A stretch of 22,959 nt of DNA from a virus, in the IMG/VR virus record IMGVR_UViG_3300006923_000135, positions 1 to 22,959 of that record; one strand, written 5' to 3'. Positions 1 to 5,812 of the stretch are shown one piece after another. Every line of letters starts with the position of its first letter. Position 1 is the stretch's first letter. A program made the position numbers and the translations under genes. The notes beneath the pieces are model-generated. The model had not been told where the DNA came from, ran no database searches, and saw nothing but the letters and a program-made list of their open reading frames with translations.

Positions 1-314
1 AGTGATATTAAATCAACTTGTGCTAAGTCCCCGTCATTTGCTAAGTACACCATATCGTGAAATACTTGAGGATCCCATTTTGATGGATCATAAACATACA
101 TAAATACATCGTACCCCTGGTTTCCAACTTTAGCGTGTTCTACTAAGTCTTCGTAAGGATGTACTCCTAATCTAAACGTAATCTTTTGATTTGTTCTTGC
201 GTGCTTTGCGTATGGACAAACAGCCATGCCATTCATTGATGGTGTTGGAACTTCGATCGAGTTTTTAAGCCATAGCTCAGTATCTTTTTGTGCTTGTTGT
301 AAATCTATTTTCAT
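1..314 (-). CDS. conserved hypothetical protein, 3' end cut by the window
   Basis: An open frame starts at ATG 314-312 and runs off the left edge after about 104 codons with no stop. The start is supported by AAGGAT about 8 nt upstream on the minus strand. Near residues 30-40 there is a CPYAKHA motif followed by a beta-type stretch (KITFRLG) and an acidic, aromatic region. The WL...CP(Y/F)A arrangement is loosely like the DUF1415 family, but this is a weak impression. No function can be assigned. It is the last gene of the leftward series seen here, separated from the preceding Cys-rich gene by 123 nt that contain a 16-bp palindrome. Confidence 0.75.
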   Translation of the reverse strand, partial: MKIDLQQAQKDTELWLKNSIEVPTPSMNGMAVCPYAKHARTNQKITFRLGVHPYEDLVEHAKVGNQGYDVFMYVYDPSKWDPQVFHDMVYLANDGDLAQVDLIS

Positions 315-437
315 AGTGAGAAATCCTTATAGTTGTTAATGTATATTCCTTTGTACTTATTCGTATTACATAGGTGCCGAAAATAAACCTTACTATTTCT
401 ATGGGTTTCTTAACATATGTTAAGGATTTTTAAGTTT
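315..437. other. intergenic gap with a 16-bp palindrome
   Basis: This non-coding stretch separates two minus-strand genes. It contains the perfect palindrome CTTAACATATGTTAAG at 409-424, overlapping a copy of a short motif (417-431) that also follows the gene ending at 938. AAGGAT lies just ahead of the downstream start codon. No clear TAAATA-type promoter box was seen and no RNA gene is recognisable. Confidence 0.5.
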
Positions 438-812
438 TTAGTTGCAGGTGATTGTTTTTTGATTTTTGTTCATAAATTTACAATCACCTTCGGATCCAGG
501 AGTACCGTAACGTTGATGTGCCGCACACAATTCCTTTTTAGGTTTCCATTTATTTTCATTGCAATAAACCTCAGGCGGTATTACTACTTCTTTGTTTATA
601 TGTTTCTTGTTGTCATGAAAACATTCGTAAATGATAATTTCTGTTGGGTCTTCTTTTTTCTTTTTAAGAAAATTGCACAATCCACAAAGTGTATCGCTAA
701 TCCAATCAATTGTTATTTCGTCGTCGCCTTGGAATACTTGTCGCTTTGCGTGATATGTGTAAGGAATTGTCCTGTCATATCTCGATTTAAGAAAATTAGT
801 TAGTATATTCAT
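438..812 (-). CDS. hypothetical cysteine-containing phage protein (124 aa)
   Basis: A 124-aa soluble protein with no recognisable family. It has several cysteines in pairs or short spacings: CGLC near residues 43-46, then single cysteines spread to the C-terminus, with histidines among them. This could form a metal site, but no classic zinc-finger spacing is complete. A lysine-rich patch follows CGLC. The start at 812 is supported by a late-type box AATAAATA at 847-854, giving a predicted leader of about 30 nt. The antisense frame over the same region has no supporting signal and was discarded. Confidence 0.65.
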   Translation of the reverse strand: MNILTNFLKSRYDRTIPYTYHAKRQVFQGDDEITIDWISDTLCGLCNFLKKKKEDPTEIIIYECFHDNKKHINKEVVIPPEVYCNENKWKPKKELCAAHQRYGTPGSEGDCKFMNKNQKTITCN

Positions 813-846
813 AATATTAAAAATAGTGTACGTATAAGTATATATA

Positions 847-854
847 TATTTATT
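847..854 (-). promoter_or_regulatory. T4-late-type promoter box AATAAATA
   Basis: The minus strand reads AATAAATA, one base from the T4 late consensus TATAAATA. It is about 35 nt upstream of the start at 812, so a transcript would begin near 841. The surroundings are very AT-rich, which raises the chance of coincidence. Confidence 0.45.
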
Positions 855-880
855 TACGCATTACTTAATATAACTTTTTG

Positions 881-917
881 CATTACACATCCTTCAATGT
901 TGAACTAGTTGTACTAT
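881..917 (-). pseudogene. relic of the 3' end of a gene like 2086..2445
   Basis: These 37 nt match positions 2084-2120 with two mismatches. On the minus strand they encode STTSSTLKDV, a stop, and an overlapping TAATG, exactly the end of the 119-aa protein at 2086..2445 plus the start codon of its downstream neighbour. Here nothing upstream encodes the rest of the protein, and the ATG opens only a 9-codon frame. The simplest reading is the remnant of a further tandem copy of the small gene and its junction, left after deletion or recombination. Confidence 0.7.
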
Positions 918-937
918 GTTAAGGATTTTTGAATATG

Positions 938-2086
938 TTAGGATTGGTGTTGTTTAAACGTAGGGACGTTATCAACTAATTCCACTGACATGGTGTCGAC
1001 GATATAATCAAACAAGTCGTATCCGGCTCCTGTTGATTCGCATATCCACACACCAAGTGCATCGGGGTATTCGTACGCCATCATCGTGAACCCACCATTA
1101 TCAACTAGTCTTTCTCGTTGGGAATCCATCATTTCAGTAACTGATTCGGAGAGACTTTCTGCATTCCACCCTTTCATATCTTTGATTAATTGTTTAAAAT
1201 CAGCAACAGCACTTTTGTCACGAGAGGTATCTACATAATTTTCTATAATGTATTGCTCATTACTAATAATGAGTTTAATCATAGCATCGAATATTTCTAC
1301 AGTGTCGTACCAAGACATATAATCAGTAAGGTACCACGCGTTTCTGTCATATTTACCGAACACTTCTTTAAGATTTACTGTTGGAAATCTGCCAGCAATA
1401 TCAATTATACTAACAGGAGAATCTGTTTCATCCATCCAATCGCCGCTGGTTACTTGAACTTGGTACTTCTCACCTTCGTGAGTTGGTTGTTTTGGAATTA
1501 GTATAAACAGTGGCCAATCATACGAATCAAACATATTATTATTTTTTGCAGAGGTACACCACTGCGTACCTTGTCCGTAATAACATGCCGCCTTTTCGTC
1601 ATTTGGGATGATGATTCTTACTTCACTGTTGTTGAATATTTCTTTAGCATTGCCTTTTTGAATTTCTTCTTTCTTATTCGTGACATCGGATATTAATATT
1701 TCACGAATACTGTTGAAAAACTTGTTTAAACTTTCTCTTGATTTAAATTTATTAATATCCATTAAATCAGAGGGTATCTTTCTGCGAATCTTCAATTGGT
1801 GGTACTCGTATAATAAATCTGCCCATGTACTTAGTACATCTTCGAACAATGTAATTGAATCATCTATGTAACGCCTAGTTAACCACACGGTGTATTGTTT
1901 GTTCGGCGTAGGGTCTGCTTGTTCAACTTTACTAAGGTACATGTGTATGGCTTCTGTTGGATTATCCATATCAATACTTTCATTATCTACACTTGAATCC
2001 TTATTCGTAAGTTTTTCTAAAAACTTTTCGCCTAAATTATTAGCAGTTATGTCGCGTTTATACTCTAAGAGTTCACTGTATCTCAT
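938..2086 (-). CDS. phage protein with conserved YGQGTxWCT core, paralogue of 2435..3799 (382 aa)
   Basis: A 382-aa protein clearly paralogous to the 454-aa protein two genes upstream. Shared features are the N-terminus (M-R-x-x-ELLEYKRDITANN), DPxPNKQYTxW near residues 58-69, EVRIIIPxDxxAACYYGQGTxWCT near 155-178, and GEKYQ...MDExDSP near 205-224. The C-terminal halves differ. I believe this core recurs in hypothetical proteins of marine T4-like phages, but I know no established function. The ATG shares one nucleotide with the stop of the preceding gene (TAATG), implying translational coupling. The ELLE N-terminus resembles a T4 capsid-targeting peptide (see findings). Confidence 0.8.
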   Translation of the reverse strand: MRYSELLEYKRDITANNLGEKFLEKLTNKDSSVDNESIDMDNPTEAIHMYLSKVEQADPTPNKQYTVWLTRRYIDDSITLFEDVLSTWADLLYEYHQLKIRRKIPSDLMDINKFKSRESLNKFFNSIREILISDVTNKKEEIQKGNAKEIFNNSEVRIIIPNDEKAACYYGQGTQWCTSAKNNNMFDSYDWPLFILIPKQPTHEGEKYQVQVTSGDWMDETDSPVSIIDIAGRFPTVNLKEVFGKYDRNAWYLTDYMSWYDTVEIFDAMIKLIISNEQYIIENYVDTSRDKSAVADFKQLIKDMKGWNAESLSESVTEMMDSQRERLVDNGGFTMMAYEYPDALGVWICESTGAGYDLFDYIVDTMSVELVDNVPTFKQHQS

Positions 2087-2445
2087 TACACATCCTTTAA
2101 CGTTGAACTAGTTGTACTATATGCTTTGTCTCTCGTTACTTTAGCAGTGTCTCTTAGTGCAGGAATCTCATCTACAAACCGATGGTTTTCTAATTCCTTC
2201 GCTTGATCGTTCCAGTCTTTAGCAGTTAACCATTTAACAGTAGCGCCTTGTTTAACCCATTGATTAATAATCATTTCAACAGTAGCAACTTGAAACTCTC
2301 CTGCATCATCGTAACCGTACTCGTCTTTAATTGTTTTCCATTCGTCTTTAGTAACGTGCATTGTTACTATTAAACCAACATCTTTGCCGCCGTACGATCT
2401 GTTTGCTACTAACTTACCGTCGTTTGTTTGTACACTAGTTGACAT
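2086..2445 (-). CDS. hypothetical phage protein between two paralogues (119 aa)
   Basis: A 119-aa soluble protein, mixed alpha/beta by eye, with a Ser/Thr-rich tail (STTSSTLKDV). No family is recognised. It overlaps the end of the 454-aa gene by 11 nt and the start of the 382-aa gene by 1 nt, so the three form a coupled unit. A relic of its last ten codons lies at 881-917, after the 382-aa gene. This suggests that the small gene and a large neighbour were once a repeating two-gene module. Confidence 0.75.
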   Translation of the reverse strand: MSTSVQTNDGKLVANRSYGGKDVGLIVTMHVTKDEWKTIKDEYGYDDAGEFQVATVEMIINQWVKQGATVKWLTAKDWNDQAKELENHRFVDEIPALRDTAKVTRDKAYSTTSSTLKDV

Positions 2446-3799
2446 AAGTCTTCTCCGCTACTTTATATTTTTTCCATTTAGTTCGGCCATCGACCATTTG
2501 TTGATGCTCGTAGAATAATGTCCATCCTGCTGGCATTTTGGAATCATCGCTGTCTTGTACTACAAGTGCTAAATTCTTTTCTATTTGGTCTGCAATATGT
2601 CCTTTGAAAGTTTCACCTCTGCTTTCCGAACTCCTTAGTATAGATGACACTACATACGGAAGTTCTTTTAATGTGTATGATTCATCGTCTTCCCAATATC
2701 CATCCCATTCCGAAACATCTTCTTTTGAAATATTGACTTCATTCATAATGTCGTTGTATATCCTAGATGCTTCGTCGTTATACTCCATATAACTAGGAGC
2801 ATCGTCATCTATGTCGCCTTTGTCGTCTGTATGATTGTCGCGTAGAAAATCTTGATAGTATTCATCGCTAACTTCCCACTCGATCATTTCGTCGTATACG
2901 TAATTACTAACCTGTTCTCTGATTGCTTGTACAATATCCTCAAAGACTTGATCATTTGCAAATGGTAACATACTTGACAAGGCGCCTTTTTTATCAAAGA
3001 AATTAAATGTACTAGGGTCCGTAAAGCGATCAGTAAACAACTTTTGTAAATTAATAGGACTGTCGCCTTCGTCCATGTACTGACCACTTTCAAAATGTAG
3101 TTGATATTTTTCACCTTCGTGCTTTGCTTTCTTAGGAATGATAATATACAATGGACCATCTTTACTATAATGATCAAAATAATTAGTAGACGTTGTTGAT
3201 GCAGTACACCACGCAGTGCCTTGGCCATAATAACAAGCCGCTTGTTTATCTTGTGGTATAATTATACGTACTTCTTTATTGTCAAGAACTAATTTAGAAT
3301 TGCCCTTTGAGAGTTGGGTTTTTTCCCCGCGTTTTTCTTCAAACTCATCATGAAGTTGCATAATGTTTAGATAAAAGTTTGTTAAGTTAGCACTTTTTAC
3401 TTGACCAATATCAGCAAATTTTGCTGGTAATGCTCTATGTATTTTTAATTCATGGTACTTACGTAAGAGTGTTTCTACTGTTGTTAAAATATCTTCGTAT
3501 CTTTTAACAGCTTTCTCTAAGTAACGCATTACTACCCATTGCGTGTATTGTTTGTTTGGACTAGGGTCTTTCCCTTCAATTGTACGAAGTGCAAAGTCTA
3601 AAACTTTATCTTTATTTTCTTCAATCCAGTTCTCAAACCAACCTTCAATTTCACGGTAGTTAGAATCAATTGCTTGTGGGAATTCAGTTTGTAGTATTCT
3701 AATAAACGATGGATCATTTAATGCACGGTCCATTAACTTATTGCCAAAGTTATTAGCAGTTATGTCACGTTTGTACTCTAGTAGTTCTCTAAATCGCAT
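2435..3799 (-). CDS. phage protein with conserved YGQGTxWCT core (454 aa)
   Basis: This is the larger member of the paralogous pair. Residues about 1-17 match the shared N-terminus, and the core spans about 79-250 with DPSPNKQYTQW, EVRIIIPQD, YGQGTAWCTA (191-200) and YMDEGDSP. The C-terminal 200 residues are acidic (many D/E and Y) and have no counterpart in the paralogue. No catalytic signature is recognised. It is first in its transcription unit, behind a late-type box CATAAATA at 3829-3836. There is no convincing Shine-Dalgarno sequence. The protein could be a virion or injected protein, given the N-terminal similarity to capsid-targeting peptides, but that is inference. Confidence 0.8.
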   Translation of the reverse strand: MRFRELLEYKRDITANNFGNKLMDRALNDPSFIRILQTEFPQAIDSNYREIEGWFENWIEENKDKVLDFALRTIEGKDPSPNKQYTQWVVMRYLEKAVKRYEDILTTVETLLRKYHELKIHRALPAKFADIGQVKSANLTNFYLNIMQLHDEFEEKRGEKTQLSKGNSKLVLDNKEVRIIIPQDKQAACYYGQGTAWCTASTTSTNYFDHYSKDGPLYIIIPKKAKHEGEKYQLHFESGQYMDEGDSPINLQKLFTDRFTDPSTFNFFDKKGALSSMLPFANDQVFEDIVQAIREQVSNYVYDEMIEWEVSDEYYQDFLRDNHTDDKGDIDDDAPSYMEYNDEASRIYNDIMNEVNISKEDVSEWDGYWEDDESYTLKELPYVVSSILRSSESRGETFKGHIADQIEKNLALVVQDSDDSKMPAGWTLFYEHQQMVDGRTKWKKYKVAEKTYVN

Positions 3800-3828
3800 A
3801 ATTTATTATGTTAAGTTTTAATTTAACG

Positions 3829-3836
3829 TATTTATG
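3829..3836 (-). promoter_or_regulatory. T4-late-type promoter box CATAAATA
   Basis: The minus strand reads CATAAATA five nt beyond the stop of the glycosyltransferase-like gene and about 30 nt upstream of the 454-aa gene. The predicted transcript start is near 3823. It probably drives the three-gene unit down to 938. Confidence 0.6.
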
Positions 3837-3840
3837 CTGT

Positions 3841-4971
3841 TTAGTTAGTGACTAAGTCTATGTGTTCTATAACTTGATCAATTGTATGTTGATTAATAAT
3901 TTCGCAGTCTTTGTAGAAGCGCCCGCCTTTGATATAATTGAAGTTATACTCGGACGACTCCTTTGTTCCGTTGTAAATTTCGTATGCGGACATTTCAGAA
4001 AGCTCTTTAATCAATTCAACAATTGCAACAAGTCTGTCGTTATCATGAATAATATTATCAAACGATGTATTAAAGTTATAGTCAAACTTAAAGCCAACTC
4101 TCTTAAGACATTCGTATGTGTTGTATTGTCCAATGGGAACAAACGCGGTTCTTCCCATTAAGCACTTGAGTGTCTTTTCTGTTATAAACGGTCCAGGATA
4201 CATGCACAGCGAAGAACTATAAGGACTATCTATTAAATGTAAGTACGTAGTATCAAAACTTTCGTTTGTGAAGTGTACTGCACAATTCTGATATGCTGGT
4301 TGCCACGGATTAGCAGTATGTTTTTGAAAGTTTAAATCGTTTGTAAAGTCGTCTATTGTGTATGAGTTTCCGTAGTATTTTTTAAAAAATACCTTAAACA
4401 ATTTTGCTAGAACATCTGGAACATGTTGTTCGCTATTGTATATATTTTTTGTTTCGAGCCAGTTATGTAACACTAACATACAATCGTCAGTGCCTATATA
4501 TTCTGCAAGTGCAGTAAATGTTATTAATTTTGAGCTTGAAATTCTATTGCAAAAGGCACTTGCTTTGTGTGTGATAGTTTTTGGCTTCATGTCATTGTGG
4601 CCAAACCACTCCAACATTTTATTTAATTGTACATGCCAATAATAGTACGGTAAGAAGCGAACTCTTGGTATAGTGTAATTATTTGCAGAGCCGTCAAAAA
4701 GTACTATTATTTCGCCATTGTTTTTTTTAGATTGGTCTTCTAACCATTTTACATCTACTGCTTCTAAATGAAAACTAACAATATATAAATCGTAATCGCT
4801 TGGTAAATTGTACGACGTTGCATTTGGCCAGGATTGGAATAGCGAAAGATAAATCTTTTTAGTTCTAGACAAAGTTAAAATCCACTCATATCCTTTGTGT
4901 AGATCTGTTCTTGTATTAAACTCATTTACATTACCATTGAAATTCAATGGCACAAGCATGTTATGCTCCAT
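3841..4971 (-). CDS. glycosyltransferase-like protein (376 aa)
   Basis: A 376-aa soluble protein. The C-terminal part (about residues 260-320) has the pattern FITEKTLKCLMGRTAFVPIG followed by L-x-x-x-GFKFDYNFNTSFD. This resembles the donor-binding end of family 10 (fucosyltransferase-like) glycosyltransferases, where a conserved (S/T)EK precedes a short helix and a GF-x-x-F...(D/E)xSYD stretch. The N-terminal half is too divergent to assign. If correct, it would transfer a sugar to a surface glycan, phage structure or modified base. It overlaps the upstream 68-aa gene by 11 nt. The start at 4971 is preceded by AGGA; a second in-frame ATG at 4959 also has GGAG upstream, so the true start could be either. 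Confidence 0.6.
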   Translation of the reverse strand: MEHNMLVPLNFNGNVNEFNTRTDLHKGYEWILTLSRTKKIYLSLFQSWPNATSYNLPSDYDLYIVSFHLEAVDVKWLEDQSKKNNGEIIVLFDGSANNYTIPRVRFLPYYYWHVQLNKMLEWFGHNDMKPKTITHKASAFCNRISSSKLITFTALAEYIGTDDCMLVLHNWLETKNIYNSEQHVPDVLAKLFKVFFKKYYGNSYTIDDFTNDLNFQKHTANPWQPAYQNCAVHFTNESFDTTYLHLIDSPYSSSLCMYPGPFITEKTLKCLMGRTAFVPIGQYNTYECLKRVGFKFDYNFNTSFDNIIHDNDRLVAIVELIKELSEMSAYEIYNGTKESSEYNFNYIKGGRFYKDCEIINQHTIDQVIEHIDLVTN

Positions 4972-5167
4972 TTATTCCTAAGTTGGATAAAGTATTTGGA
5001 TTACTTTTTTTATGTGCTGATTTATGTAACAACGGTGGCTTACCATCTTTATCTAATTTGTGTCCAAATTTAGCCGCTTCTATTTTTGTTTGGTTTGGCC
5101 CAACATCATGTGTTTGATTTTGTTTGGTAATTATACCAACACCTTCATATATTTCATACATTCTCAT
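4961..5167 (-). CDS. small conserved phage protein (68 aa)
   Basis: A 68-aa, basic, Asn/Lys-rich protein with no membrane segment. Its pattern (TKQNQTHDVGPNQTK...AAKFGHKLDKDGKPPLLH) resembles short uncharacterised proteins I associate with marine T4-like phages. No function is known to me. A late-type box ends only five nt before the ATG at 5167, so the mRNA may be leaderless. A second in-frame ATG two codons on (5161) is an alternative start. It overlaps the downstream glycosyltransferase-like gene by 11 nt. Confidence 0.65.
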   Translation of the reverse strand: MRMYEIYEGVGIITKQNQTHDVGPNQTKIEAAKFGHKLDKDGKPPLLHKSAHKKSNPNTLSNLGINGA

Positions 5168-5172
5168 AAGTG

Positions 5173-5180
5173 TATTTATG
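5173..5180 (-). promoter_or_regulatory. T4-late-type promoter box CATAAATA five nt from the start codon
   Basis: The minus strand reads CATAAATA, then CACTT, then ATG at 5167. With T4 late geometry (box about -13 to -6) the transcript would start at or beside the A of the ATG. The box overlaps the final codons of the upstream gene. Confidence 0.5.
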
Positions 5181-5625
5181 AATTATCGAACAACCACATA
5201 TGCACAGGTGTCTTGAATATAAATCTAGCAGTACCGTTAAACCCCATTATTGGGTCGTAATAATGTATTGTTGGCTGTTCTATTTCATTATTATTACTGT
5301 GTGTGTATGATGCAATATCCTTATTCATAGAAATTATATCAGAAACATTTGTATTGTCTACTAAGAAATTTGTTATTTCAATTTGCGCTGACGAAACTAT
5401 TTCGTTGTTCGACAATACTGTATGACTATTATTTTTTCCACTTAGTGTTACACTAATGTCATGTAGTGAATCCCCCACATTTAAAAAATCAACACCAATG
5501 TTAAATGTTTCTTTGTTAGTAATCGTATCAAGAACCACATTATTGTTTGACTCGACCAAAAGATTCATTGGTTTTGTGGGGTCACTTACTACTATATTAA
5601 ATGATACTTGAAACTTTTTACTCAC
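5176..5625 (-). CDS. hypothetical beta-rich protein with GTG start (149 aa)
   Basis: A 149-aa protein rich in Asn, Val, Ile and Thr with an alternating hydrophobic pattern typical of beta-sandwich folds. It ends in a compact aromatic segment (GFNGTARFIFKTPVHMWLFDN). No signal peptide or catalytic motif is seen. It could be a virion decoration or carbohydrate-binding module, but nothing proves that. The only start giving the whole conserved-looking frame is GTG at 5625, which overlaps the stop of the 54-aa gene by 8 nt (GTGAGTAA), consistent with coupled translation. Confidence 0.65.
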   Translation of the reverse strand: MSKKFQVSFNIVVSDPTKPMNLLVESNNNVVLDTITNKETFNIGVDFLNVGDSLHDISVTLSGKNNSHTVLSNNEIVSSAQIEITNFLVDNTNVSDIISMNKDIASYTHSNNNEIEQPTIHYYDPIMGFNGTARFIFKTPVHMWLFDNS

Positions 5626-5782
5626 TAATTTCTACCATAATGCCCGGTACTCCAACTAACTCAGTAATGATTGCTTCTAATTGTTCCATTACACTTTCGG
5701 TTAACAACGCATCGTTTTCTTCCGAGTCCTTTTGGAGCTTACTAATTTTAATTTTAATTTCTGTTTCGTTTATTCTTGCCAT
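5618..5782 (-). CDS. small acidic hypothetical protein (54 aa)
   Basis: A 54-aa frame starting MARINETEIKIKISKLQKDS and ending GIMVEISE. It is acidic and probably forms one or two helices (EENDALLTESVMEQLEAIITEL). Support comes from its fit in the gene series: it begins 23 nt after the clpA-like stop and overlaps the next gene by 8 nt. There is no Shine-Dalgarno sequence; the leader is the pentanucleotide repeat AAAAT. I know no function. Confidence 0.6.
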   Translation of the reverse strand: MARINETEIKIKISKLQKDSEENDALLTESVMEQLEAIITELVGVPGIMVEISE

Positions 5783-5812
5783 ATTTTATTTTATTTTATT
5801 TTATTTTATTTT
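5783..5812. repeat. pentanucleotide simple repeat (ATTTT)x6
   Basis: Six perfect copies of ATTTT (plus strand). The repeat contains the stop codon of the ClpA-like gene and fills the whole space before the ATG of the 54-aa gene, where it stands in place of a ribosome-binding site. Changes in copy number would alter that spacing and could be generated by polymerase slippage. Confidence 0.9.

Noticed and set aside
417-803. Plus-strand open frame of 128 codons
   Set aside because: It is antisense to the Cys-containing gene at 438..812, which fits the single-strand gene series and has a promoter box. The plus frame is Phe/Val/Ile-rich in the way shadows of AT-rich genes are.
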